From Pseudomonadota bacterium (GTDB lineage: Bacteria > Myxococcota_A > Polyangia > Haliangiales > Haliangiaceae): DNA of 12,977 nt. Below the pieces are notes generated by a model. That model was not told the DNA's origin. It searched no databases and saw only the letters and a list, made by a program, of their open reading frames with translations. Where the stretch lies: NCBI GenBank assembly GCA_023430775.1, contig JAEYYY010000090.1:1-12977 (forward strand). Reading direction: 5' to 3'. Position numbers and translations under genes: made by a program. Of the stretch, positions 1 through 7,237 are shown piece by piece (the first letter of the stretch is position 1; every line of letters begins with the position of its first letter).

Positions 1-1
1 C

Positions 2-475
2 GCGATGGTGCGCGTGCGGACGGTGCTCGTGCTGACCGTTGTCGGCACGCTCGCCTTCACGCTGATCCCCGCCGTTCGCGACGCCGCATATCAGACGATC
101 GAACGTTACGACACGGAGCGAGTCACGTCGTTCGCGGAGGACCGTGGCTACGATCGCATCGCGGACAACCCGGAGTATTGGCTTCTCGGTGCCGGCGAAG
201 GTGCGTACCAGCGCTATCGCTACGACTCCGCGCTCGGCGCTCACGAGATCCACTCGTCGATGGGGACACTGTTCTTCTGCTACGGAATCGTCGGGACTCT
301 GCTATTAGCGATGTTCGTGTGGCGAACGATGAAGGGCAGCGGCTTCCGGAGCTGGGTGCTGATCATGCCGAGCATCGCGTACGGCATGGGACATCAAGGG
401 CTACGAACGACACTGTTCTGGGTGCTGTTGGCGCTCGTCGTGGTGCTGCGAGAACCGTTGAGGGCCCGGCGGTGA
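2..475 (+). CDS. O-antigen ligase/polymerase-family membrane protein, C-terminal part (5' truncated by window edge)
   Basis: The frame is open to the left edge, so the ATG at position 5 is probably an internal methionine. The visible part has a hydrophobic segment (about residues 7-24 counted from position 5), a polar loop of about 65 residues, and then three more hydrophobic segments. Members of this family normally have 10-12 membrane segments, so only the last third is present. The loop holds a 'LLGAGEGAYQRY' stretch followed by 'HEIHSS', which matches the large periplasmic loop of Wzy/WaaL-type proteins, where a G-x-G-x-(F/Y) motif precedes an H-N-x-x-L-like motif. Such proteins polymerise or transfer lipid-linked oligosaccharides at the periplasmic face of the inner membrane. 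Its TGA overlaps the next gene's ATG (TGATG, 473-477), so the two are probably translationally coupled. The family is fairly secure; polymerase versus ligase cannot be decided. Confidence 0.8.
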   Translation, partial: AMVRVRTVLVLTVVGTLAFTLIPAVRDAAYQTIERYDTERVTSFAEDRGYDRIADNPEYWLLGAGEGAYQRYRYDSALGAHEIHSSMGTLFFCYGIVGTLLLAMFVWRTMKGSGFRSWVLIMPSIAYGMGHQGLRTTLFWVLLALVVVLREPLRARR

Positions 476-2811
476 TGCGCGCACGCGACCTGACCACCGG
501 CGCCTTCGGGCTTGCGGCTCTGTTGCTGTCGACGCTCGCCATCGGCGGCGCACCTCGCTACGCGGTCGTGTTGATCGGGTTGTGTGCCGCGTGCGCTGCT
601 GCAAGTCAGGTTCGTTCGCGACGTCAGCTCGAACGCACCTCGCCGCTCCTCGCAGTGCTCGGAGTGGCGATCGTGTTCACCGCGATCCAGTTGATCCCAC
701 TTCCTCCGGGGCTTCGCGAGCTGCTCAACAGCGAGGGGCATGGCCTGATCGACGATGGCCATCGCCTGCTCGGCAACGATCCCGACGCGTGGCGCCCTCT
801 CTCCGTCGATCCACCCGCGACGCTCGTCGAGCTCGCGAAGTTCATGGCGTACGCCTTGCTCGCGTGGATGGCACTGCGCGCTGCCACCTCGGAGCGGGGC
901 CGCGCGCGGCTGTTGATGGCGGTCGCGGGTACCGCCGGGCTGATCGTCGTCACTGCACTGATTCACGAGCTGCTCGACGCCGATACCCTGTTCGGCATCT
1001 ACAAGCCGAGCCGCGTGTCACCGGTGGTGATGGCGCCGCTCCTCAACGCGAACCACCTGGCGAGCTTCCTCGCCCTCGGCGCGATCGTGGCAGCCGGGCT
1101 CGCGGTGCACGAGATCAAGGTGCCCGCTCGGCGTGTGATCTGGATCCTGATCGCGGTCGGCTCGCTCGCCGTCATGCTGATGACGCGGTCCCGGGGAGGC
1201 GTGGTCGGCTTCGGCGCTGGCGCGATCATCAGTGCGGTGCTGATGGTGCTGCAGCAAGTGCGGTCCGCGGGCTCGGGCTCGCGCAAGGATGTGCTGCGCA
1301 TCGCGGTGCCCGCAGCGATCACCGTCCTGTGCTCGATCGTCCTGGTGGTTTATATCGGCGGCGACAACGTCACCAAGGAGCTCGAGAACACGCGGTTCGA
1401 GGAGCTCTCGGACTCGCGCAGCAAGTATGCGGCATGGGATAGCTCGCTCGAGCTGATCCGCGAGGCTCCCGTGCTCGGCGTCGGGCGAGGTGGCTTCGAG
1501 ACCAGCTTCACGCGCGTCCACCCGCAGAGCGGCGAGGTAACGTTTGCGCGCGTCGAGAACCAGTATCTACAGACCGTGATCGACTGGGGCATCGCCGGCG
1601 CGCTGGCCTTCGCGATCGCGATCGGCATGGCCGTGCGAGTCGTGCTGCGCCGCTGGCACCGCGGCGCTCTCTCGGCCGCGGCGATCGGCGGCATCACGGC
1701 GGTCGCGACGCAGAGCCTCGTCGACTTTGGTCTCGAGCTCCCAGGGCTCGCGGTGCCGACGATCATCGTCGCGGCCACCCTCCTCTACGTTCCGCTTCGC
1801 GAAAGCCCCAGGTCGATGCGCGCACGGACGTGGAGAATGGGCGCCGTCGTGGCCACTGCGCTCGTCGCGATGCTCGCCGGCTCGGACCGAGGAAAGCTGG
1901 TCGGAGAGGACCACGCCAATCTCAAGCGGCCAGGTGATCTGGAGACCGCGCGTGCATCATTGGCTCGGCATCCGCTCGACTACTTGTCCGCGGCACACAT
2001 CGCAAACCGGGCGAACACTCCACGCGAGCAGATCGCGTTCATCAATCACTCTCTGCGCCTGCACCCGACCCATCCCGATCTACATCTCGTGGTGGCGCGC
2101 TGGCTCGCGAGCACGCGTCGCTATCAGCAAGCCGGGCTCGAGTATCGGTTCGCGCTCAACCGCGGCCTCAAGGTCGAGCTCCTCGTGGACGAGGTGGTCG
2201 CACGGATGCCGAAGCTCGATGCGGCGCGGGCCTTGCCCACCACGAATCGCCTGTGGCTGCGCATCGTCAAGGCGCTGCTCGCGCGTCAGCACAGCGACAT
2301 TGCGGTCGCATACATGGAGATCGCGCTCGAGGATGACGAGAACCGCGACATCGGTTTCTGGCGGCAGTTGCAACTGCTCGCAGTGCAGAACGACAAGCCA
2401 GATCTCGCGTTGCGCGCCGCACGACGACTCGCGCTGCTCGAACCGTCGGTGGCGGCCACCATCAAGGTCGCCGAGGCGCAGGTCAAGGTCGGGGATCTCG
2501 ACGGCGCACTCGCGACCCTTCGTCCGATCGCGAGTGGCCCGGCGGTGTCGCAGAGTCACGTCGACGCCCACATCCTGCGCTGCAAGGTGATGGTTACGCA
2601 GAAGAGCTGGGCACCTGCCAAGGTCTGCCTGTCCCAGGCACTGACGCTACCGTCGATCCCGATGGTCAATCGCAAGCAGCTACACGGCGAGCTGGCCAAG
2701 GTCGAGGAGGCGCTCGGCAATCACCACGCCGCTGCGCTGGAACGCGAGCTGGCAGGCGAGAAGGGCATCGAGAAGCCGACGGAAGTGCCCTACAAGATCA
2801 AGGCGCAGTAG
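475..2811 (+). CDS. O-antigen ligase (Wzy_C) family protein with C-terminal TPR-like region
   Basis: This is a 778-residue protein. The ATG at 475 is chosen because it overlaps the previous stop codon and opens directly into a hydrophobic helix; the same frame is open upstream, but that part has no membrane character. Residues 1 to about 450 hold many membrane segments. Family landmarks are an 'NANHLASF' motif near 190-197, 'SRGGVVGFG' near 239-247, 'LGVGRGGFETSF' near 333-344, and 'ENQYLQ' at 361-366 followed by 'WGIAGAL', which together form the large periplasmic loop of the Wzy_C domain. Residues from about 475 to 772 are soluble and helical, with A/L spacing like tetratricopeptide repeats (for example 'HPTHPDLHLVVARWLASTRR'). 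The known family role is polymerisation or transfer of undecaprenyl-linked glycans. The TPR part probably recruits partners in the periplasm (inference). The stop lies 4 bases from the convergent wza stop. Confidence 0.88.
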   Translation: MRARDLTTGAFGLAALLLSTLAIGGAPRYAVVLIGLCAACAAASQVRSRRQLERTSPLLAVLGVAIVFTAIQLIPLPPGLRELLNSEGHGLIDDGHRLLGNDPDAWRPLSVDPPATLVELAKFMAYALLAWMALRAATSERGRARLLMAVAGTAGLIVVTALIHELLDADTLFGIYKPSRVSPVVMAPLLNANHLASFLALGAIVAAGLAVHEIKVPARRVIWILIAVGSLAVMLMTRSRGGVVGFGAGAIISAVLMVLQQVRSAGSGSRKDVLRIAVPAAITVLCSIVLVVYIGGDNVTKELENTRFEELSDSRSKYAAWDSSLELIREAPVLGVGRGGFETSFTRVHPQSGEVTFARVENQYLQTVIDWGIAGALAFAIAIGMAVRVVLRRWHRGALSAAAIGGITAVATQSLVDFGLELPGLAVPTIIVAATLLYVPLRESPRSMRARTWRMGAVVATALVAMLAGSDRGKLVGEDHANLKRPGDLETARASLARHPLDYLSAAHIANRANTPREQIAFINHSLRLHPTHPDLHLVVARWLASTRRYQQAGLEYRFALNRGLKVELLVDEVVARMPKLDAARALPTTNRLWLRIVKALLARQHSDIAVAYMEIALEDDENRDIGFWRQLQLLAVQNDKPDLALRAARRLALLEPSVAATIKVAEAQVKVGDLDGALATLRPIASGPAVSQSHVDAHILRCKVMVTQKSWAPAKVCLSQALTLPSIPMVNRKQLHGELAKVEEALGNHHAAALERELAGEKGIEKPTEVPYKIKAQ

Positions 2812-2815
2812 GCGG

Positions 2816-3400
2816 TCACCAGAGCCGCTCGGGCACAAAGATCCGATCGCCCGCGGCGACGTAGAAGTTCGGGCGCATCCCATCCTGGATGGCGGCGACC
2901 GGAATCTTCCAGGTCAGCTCCTTGTCGCCCACCACCCGGATCACCTTCACGTGATTCTTCTTGGCCATCGGCGTGAACCCGCCGGAGAGCGCGATCACGT
3001 CGACGATGGTCATTCCAGGCGTGAACTTGACCTTGCCATCTTTTCCAATCTCGCCGGACACCGACAGACTCATCGAGTTGATCTCGGTGACGATGACGGA
3101 GACGATCGGATCGACCAGATAGCCGTCGGCGAGACGCCGCTGGATCTCTTCCTTGAGCTGATCGGGTGTCTTGTCGAGCACCGTCACCGTCCCGATGTAC
3201 TGAACCGAGATGTTGCCAGTCGAGTCGATCTTGAAGGCGGCCTTGTTCGAGGATGACCCGTTGTAGATGGTGACCTCGATCGCGTCGCCGACGCCAAGTG
3301 GAGCGAGCTTCGCATCCACAACGGGCTGACTCGTCGGGTAGGACGCAGGCGGGATATCGGTGCACGCGGAGAGCGCGAGGGCCAGGACGAGGTGCCGCAT
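2816..3400 (-). CDS. wza: Wza-like OPX polysaccharide export lipoprotein, short form lacking the outer-membrane helix
   Basis: This is a 194-residue protein. A short signal peptide ends in 'LALSAC', a lipobox with the lipidated cysteine at residue 13. A polysaccharide-export (Poly_export) domain follows from about residue 33 ('LGVGDAIEVTIY') through 'GNISVQYIGTVTV' and 'RRLADGYLVDPIVSV'. One SLBB-type domain spans about 118-185 ('VSGEIGKDGKVKFTPGMTIVDVIALSGGF'), and the protein ends at 'GDRIFVPERLW'. Classical E. coli Wza is about twice as long, with further SLBB repeats and a C-terminal amphipathic helix that forms the pore through the outer membrane; all of that is missing here. It should form a periplasmic conduit anchored by its lipid, with the beta-barrel at 9480-10751 a candidate exit pore (inference from M. 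xanthus). No clear Shine-Dalgarno sequence precedes the ATG. A palindrome lies 33-49 bases upstream. Confidence 0.9.
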   Translation of the reverse strand: MRHLVLALALSACTDIPPASYPTSQPVVDAKLAPLGVGDAIEVTIYNGSSSNKAAFKIDSTGNISVQYIGTVTVLDKTPDQLKEEIQRRLADGYLVDPIVSVIVTEINSMSLSVSGEIGKDGKVKFTPGMTIVDVIALSGGFTPMAKKNHVKVIRVVGDKELTWKIPVAAIQDGMRPNFYVAAGDRIFVPERLW

Positions 3401-3431
3401 AGACGACGACAGTTAGTTCGTGATCGTGCCA

Positions 3432-3449
3432 GAACGTTCAATGAACGTT
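3432..3449. promoter_or_regulatory. Perfect inverted repeat / probable operator upstream of wza
   Basis: Bases 3433-3440 (AACGTTCA) and 3442-3449 (TGAACGTT) are exact reverse complements around one central base. Seen another way, GAACGTT occurs twice in the same direction, at 3432 and 3443, 11 bases or about one helical turn apart. The site is 33-49 bases upstream of the wza start and about 44 bases upstream of the divergent TTGACA. That position suits a dimeric repressor or activator controlling one or both genes. The regulator is not identifiable from the sequence. Confidence 0.5.
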
Positions 3450-3492
3450 GGCGGCGAACCATACGTCATAGCCTTCGTCGCCAGCTAGCTCG

Positions 3493-3521
3493 TTGACAGG
3501 CGACCCAACCACCGATAACCT
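3493..3521 (+). promoter_or_regulatory. Putative sigma70-type promoter for the secreted protein gene at 3542
   Basis: A perfect TTGACA lies at 3493-3498. At 17-base spacing the -10 would be TAACCT (3516-3521, weak). A better match, GATAAC (3514-3519), sits at a short 15-base spacing. Transcription would start near 3527, giving a leader of about 15 bases. The surrounding 3480-3620 region is noticeably AT-richer than the flanking genes. Confidence 0.4.
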
Positions 3522-3541
3522 CTGGCCTTAAAGAATCGCGG

Positions 3542-4033
3542 ATGCGCCGATCGGCTAAATATTGGGGTTTTCTACCCTTCTTGCTGTTGGGTGGAAGTTT
3601 GCTCGCGCAGCCGGCAAATCCAGCTCCGCCTACGGATGACATCACGACGTACCGGCAGGAGATCGCGACTTCGTTTCGCGTAATCCAGCACCTGCAACTC
3701 CAGGCTCGCCGGGACAAGGACGTGATTCGTCTGACCTGTATCAACGACAAGCTGATCCAGGCGAAGGCACTCCGGAACGTGTTCGATGACGCCAGGGCTG
3801 GTTACGAGGCTGCCTCTTCGGACGCCGACAAGGCCGCGAAGAGCGACAACGCCAAGGAAGCCTGGCAAGGCATCAAGTCGCTGCGCGAGCAGGCACAGGC
3901 TTGTGCCGGCGAGGTTCAGTTCGAGAGCGATTCCAAGTCGGGATGGAACGGTCCCGATGTGCCGGACGATCCAAACCAGGATCTGTTCCCCGACGATCTG
4001 GAACCACCGGGCTACGCGTCGCCATACGATTGA
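3542..4033 (+). CDS. Small secreted helical protein of unknown function, between wza and wzc
   Basis: I do not recognise a named family for this 163-residue protein. Residues 1-22 are a clear signal peptide: basic start 'MRRSAKYW', hydrophobic core 'GFLPFLLLGGSLLA', then mature sequence beginning near 'QPANPAPP'. Residues about 33-122 are charged and helical, consistent with a two- or three-helix bundle or coiled coil. Two cysteines, C66 in 'RLTCINDKL' and C121 in 'AQACAGE', could form a disulfide joining the helices. The last 30 residues are acidic and proline-rich ('DVPDDPNQDLFPDDLEPPGY'). It has a plausible promoter of its own and lies between the divergent wza and the convergent wzc, so a periplasmic role in polysaccharide assembly or export is a reasonable guess from position only. 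Base composition of its first 100 bases is AT-richer than its neighbours. The start is well supported by the signal peptide. Confidence 0.8.
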   Translation: MRRSAKYWGFLPFLLLGGSLLAQPANPAPPTDDITTYRQEIATSFRVIQHLQLQARRDKDVIRLTCINDKLIQAKALRNVFDDARAGYEAASSDADKAAKSDNAKEAWQGIKSLREQAQACAGEVQFESDSKSGWNGPDVPDDPNQDLFPDDLEPPGYASPYD

Positions 4034-4069
4034 GAGTGGCCGCCGACCGTGTAACCGCGAGCGGGATGC

Positions 4070-6265
4070 TCAGCTGGCTTCCGCCGGGTTCGCCTTCTCG
4101 CCGTAGCCGTAATACTGGTAGTGGTAGTAGCCGTAGCGACGGTCTCGCGTATCGAGACGGTTGACGATCACACCCACGATGTGTCCGTTGATGTGACGGA
4201 TCTGTCGGGTTGCACGCTTCACTTCGTCGCGCAGCGTCTTCCCCGCACGAACGACGATCGCAACGCCATCCGTCTTGTTCGACAGCACGACGGCGTCGGT
4301 GACTGCGCCGAGCGGAGGCGAATCGAGGATGAGTCGATCGAAGCGCCGGTTGAGCTCCTCGAGCACGTGCTGGAAGCGCTGGCTCATCAACAGCTCGGCT
4401 GGGTTGGGAGGCAACGGCCCGCACGGCAACACGAACAGGTTCGGTACGTCCGTGGGCTTGATCGAGTCCTCGTAGGTGCCCTCGCCGACGATCAGGTTCG
4501 ATAGGCCACTTCCACGGCTGACGCCGGTGGAGATGTGAAGCCGCGGTCGGCGCATATCCGTATCGATCAGGAGGACGCGTTCGCCGGCCTGCGCCATCGT
4601 CGTACCGAGGTACATGACGAGCGTGGTCTTGCCCTCTCGAGGATTGGCGCTCGAGACCACGAGAGTCTTCAACGGACGATCGGCACCCGAAAACACGATG
4701 TTCGTGCGAAGAGAGCGGCACGCCTCGGCGACCTGCGAGTTCGGATTCGAGTGCACGTACATGTCGCGCTCGCGAATATCTTCGTTGTCGTCGTCTGCCG
4801 ATTCCCCATCGAGCATCGGCACGATGCCGAGCACGGGCGCCCCAGCCGAGTTCTGCGCGTCCTCCGTCGACTTCACGGTGCGATCGAGGAACACCAGCAA
4901 GAACACCACACCGAAGCCGAGCACCAGCGCGAGCGCGCCTGCGATCGCGACGTTGTTACGCAGGATCGGCGACACGGGCTGGGTCGGGAGCTGCGCCTTG
5001 TCGAGCGGCCGCACGTTGCTGTCGATACTCTTGTGCAGCCGACCCGCCATCTCGCTCGTCGACAGCCGTGCGACGAGGATGTTGTAGCGATCCTCGGCGG
5101 TCTTGCGATTGCGGACCAGCGTGTTGTACGCGACGAGCTTCGGGCCGAGATCGAGCGCTTCCTTGGTGTACTTCTCGACCTCTGAAGCCATCGCCCGCTG
5201 GTACCGCACGGCTGCCTCGTGCTGCCTCTCGGCCGCGCCAACCAGTCGGTTGGCTTCCGCGGTCAAGGTCGCGCGAAGGCTGTCGACTCTCGACTTCGCC
5301 TTTGCATACTCGATGGTCTTCGGACCCACTTCCTTCTGTAGCTGCTCGAACTCGCTCTTCGCCGTGTAGTAGTTCGCGCGCAAAGCATCGAACGCGGAGT
5401 CGTCGCCCATCGACAGGATCGGCGTGTCGATGATGTCGCCATCACCAACCTTCGCGAGCTGGCGAAGAATGCTGAGCTTGGCCTCGAGCTCCTTGGTCTT
5501 CCCGACCGCATCGTCGAATTTGCGCCCGTAGTTGTCGATCTTACCGGACAGGAACGTCTGCTTGTTCTCGAGCGACACCGCGAGCAGGTCATTGTCCTTC
5601 TGGTACTGGTAAATCGCCGCGTCGGCCTCGCGAAGATCTTTCTCCGCAGTTGCGAACTCGGCGGACAGCGCGCTCGATGCCTGCACGATGCCGGTGTCGA
5701 GAAGTCCGCGCGCGTATGCTTCGAAGGTGGCGACGTGCGTGTTCGCGATGTCCATCGCCAGCTGCGGGTCGGTGTTGCGAGCGACGACGTACATGATTCG
5801 ATCTTGTTCCGGATAGCGAATCGCCAGGCTCTTCTGGAGGCGATTGGCGATCAGATCGAACTGCTGATCGGTGGTGAGATTCGACCGAGTTTCCTCGTCG
5901 AGCATTCGCGTGTTCAGGTTCAGCGTCACCGCTGTCACCCGCAGCAACTTGATGCTGCCAAACACCTGGCGTTGCTCGCGGTAGTAATCGGCGCCACCAG
6001 CGCCGCCCGCGACGAAGTTATCGTTTCCCTGACCGAGCAGATCGGCGGACCGTGGCTCGATCTGAACCGACGCGGTCGCCTCGTAGATCTTGGGTAGCTG
6101 TCGCGTGTAAAAGACCGAGATCGTGACGGCGACCGCGATCAGGGCGACGAGCAGCCAGGCATACCGACGGATGGCGCGGAGATAGCGCCCGACATCAAGA
6201 CTGATGGCAGCTTCGCCATCGTCGTCGTTTGGCGGCATCGGTGCCGCCATGGGTTCCGCTTGCAT
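4070..6265 (-). CDS. wzc: Wzc-like polysaccharide co-polymerase with fused tyrosine autokinase (BY-kinase)
   Basis: This 731-residue inner-membrane protein controls polymer length and export through cycles of autophosphorylation. Membrane helix 1 is about residues 36-54. A Wzz domain with a long coiled-coil periplasmic part follows, then a proline-rich 'LPTQPVSP' (426-433) and membrane helix 2 (about 440-460). The cytoplasmic kinase has an oligomerisation motif E-x2-R-x2-R at E514/R517/R520, Walker A 'NPREGKTT' with K546, Walker A' 'LLIDTDMRRP' with D568 and D570, and Walker B 'LILDSPPLG' with D648. The tail carries seven tyrosines (711, 713, 714, 716, 718, 719, 721), the expected phosphorylation cluster. 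Length matches the usual one-piece proteobacterial Wzc. No Wzb-type phosphatase is seen nearby. The start is uncertain: M1, M6 and M10 are all possible and none has a strong ribosome binding site. It ends 36 bases from the convergent gene at 3542-4033. Confidence 0.95.
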   Translation of the reverse strand: MQAEPMAAPMPPNDDDGEAAISLDVGRYLRAIRRYAWLLVALIAVAVTISVFYTRQLPKIYEATASVQIEPRSADLLGQGNDNFVAGGAGGADYYREQRQVFGSIKLLRVTAVTLNLNTRMLDEETRSNLTTDQQFDLIANRLQKSLAIRYPEQDRIMYVVARNTDPQLAMDIANTHVATFEAYARGLLDTGIVQASSALSAEFATAEKDLREADAAIYQYQKDNDLLAVSLENKQTFLSGKIDNYGRKFDDAVGKTKELEAKLSILRQLAKVGDGDIIDTPILSMGDDSAFDALRANYYTAKSEFEQLQKEVGPKTIEYAKAKSRVDSLRATLTAEANRLVGAAERQHEAAVRYQRAMASEVEKYTKEALDLGPKLVAYNTLVRNRKTAEDRYNILVARLSTSEMAGRLHKSIDSNVRPLDKAQLPTQPVSPILRNNVAIAGALALVLGFGVVFLLVFLDRTVKSTEDAQNSAGAPVLGIVPMLDGESADDDNEDIRERDMYVHSNPNSQVAEACRSLRTNIVFSGADRPLKTLVVSSANPREGKTTLVMYLGTTMAQAGERVLLIDTDMRRPRLHISTGVSRGSGLSNLIVGEGTYEDSIKPTDVPNLFVLPCGPLPPNPAELLMSQRFQHVLEELNRRFDRLILDSPPLGAVTDAVVLSNKTDGVAIVVRAGKTLRDEVKRATRQIRHINGHIVGVIVNRLDTRDRRYGYYHYQYYGYGEKANPAEAS

Positions 6266-6388
6266 GCGAGCGGATTAGTACCCGAAACCACCTCGGAAGT
6301 TCAGACGGAGCACAGGCTAATTACCCACAGGGACGTGCCATCGTAAGCATTCGCAATGGTTGGGATTTGAGGCTATCGTGCCGAGGTC
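6266..6388. promoter_or_regulatory. Divergent control region between wzc (-) and the 6389 operon (+)
   Basis: This 123-base gap must hold promoters for both wzc and the plus-strand operon. GGATTAGTACCC (6272-6283) and GGCTAATTACCC (6315-6326) match at 9 of 12 positions and start 43 bases apart, close to four helical turns. The second is itself nearly palindromic around TAATTA. Toward the plus gene, a weak -10-like TATCGT lies at 6374-6379, without a convincing -35. No strong sigma70 promoter could be assigned in either direction. Confidence 0.35.
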
Positions 6389-7216
6389 TTGAAGGCCATC
6401 GTCCTCACGATCGACAAGTATCATCCGCTGACCGATCACATGATTGCAGCGTACGGGCGGCTGTGGCCTGACCACCCGTTCCAGTTCCGGGTCCCGTACC
6501 AGGAAACGCCCGATGCGCTACGAGACAAGTACGGATCGCGCGTGGAGATGATCCGGACCGATCGTGCGTTCGCAGCAACAGTTCTCGGCCTGTTGCAGGA
6601 CATTCCGGACACAGCCTGGGTCTACTGGTGCATCGATGACAAGTATCCGGTCGATCTCGATCTCCCCGTGATCCGGCAGGTCACGAGCTGGGTGTCTTCA
6701 CTCGAGGATCGCAGCATCTCGGGCATCATGTGCTGCCGTCCGCCGGTACTGTTCGATCCGGCGCACGTCGAGTGGCGGCGCCGGCTGACCGATCCCGACG
6801 GTCGCGGATACGTGCGCCGCAAGGACTATGCAGGGATCTGGGGACATCAGTTCGTGCGCGCGCACGTGCTTCGTTGGTTCTTCAACCACCTCCCGGATCG
6901 CCCATTCAGCGCGAAGGAAATGGATCGCCTCAAGTGGAGTATTCCGTTGCCCGCGCGATCGGACATGCACGTGCTGGAGCGTAGTGCGATCTATTTCGGC
7001 GAAAGCACCACCCGAGGCAAGCTCACGCAGAACTGCGCCGAGAGTCTCCGGCGTCACGGACTCGCGATTCCCGAGCAGTTCGAGATCGCGGAACGCTCCC
7101 GCTTGATCGGCCACGAGTCCTTCGGTTCGAACGAGCTCGGTCTGCAATGGCTGACCGCCAAGCAGTGGGGCCGCAGCCTGTGGCGTCAGCTCGCAACGCG
7201 GCTCGACCGCTCGTAG
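6389..7216 (+). CDS. Uncharacterised protein, possibly glycosyltransferase-like (IDDKY motif)
   Basis: This is a 275-residue cytoplasmic protein. The start is TTG at 6389: an in-frame TGA at 6368-6370 prevents extension, no ATG or GTG lies between, and the protein opens with a beta-strand 'KAIVLTIDKY'. A GAGG at 6383-6386 is only 2 bases from the start, so it is poorly spaced. The N-terminal strand, a helix 'HPLTDHMIAAYGRLWP', and 'WVYWCIDDKYPVDLD' with D83-D84 resemble a GT-A fold with a DxD-like metal/nucleotide-sugar site. Later landmarks include 'GIMCCRPPVLF' and 'YAGIWGHQFVRAHVLRWFF'. No membrane segment or signal peptide is seen. It is first in an apparent operon with the FkbM methyltransferase 21 bases downstream, which supports a role in building or modifying glycan. 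Glycosyltransferase activity is inference; I cannot name the family. Confidence 0.75.
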   Translation: MKAIVLTIDKYHPLTDHMIAAYGRLWPDHPFQFRVPYQETPDALRDKYGSRVEMIRTDRAFAATVLGLLQDIPDTAWVYWCIDDKYPVDLDLPVIRQVTSWVSSLEDRSISGIMCCRPPVLFDPAHVEWRRRLTDPDGRGYVRRKDYAGIWGHQFVRAHVLRWFFNHLPDRPFSAKEMDRLKWSIPLPARSDMHVLERSAIYFGESTTRGKLTQNCAESLRRHGLAIPEQFEIAERSRLIGHESFGSNELGLQWLTAKQWGRSLWRQLATRLDRS

Positions 7217-7237
7217 TAGGGTCATCCGGGTTCTTCC

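Noticed and set aside
178..474. Upstream extension of the O-antigen ligase gene to an ATG at 178
   Set aside because: The extra 99 residues overlap the end of the previous gene, are arginine-rich and have no membrane character. The ATG at 475 overlaps the previous stop and starts a hydrophobic helix.
1600..1640. Repeated GCGATCGC/CGATCG-like strings, frequent through the window
   Set aside because: They fall in coding sequence and follow from the preferred codons GCG, ATC, GAT and CGC, so no separate repeat element is needed.
4034..4069. Possible bidirectional terminator between the 3542 gene and wzc
   Set aside because: No stable stem followed by a T-run could be found in the 36 bases.
3873..4721. 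Minus-strand 282-codon frame inside wzc
   Set aside because: It overlaps the kinase domain in another frame and is arginine/serine-rich with no motif.
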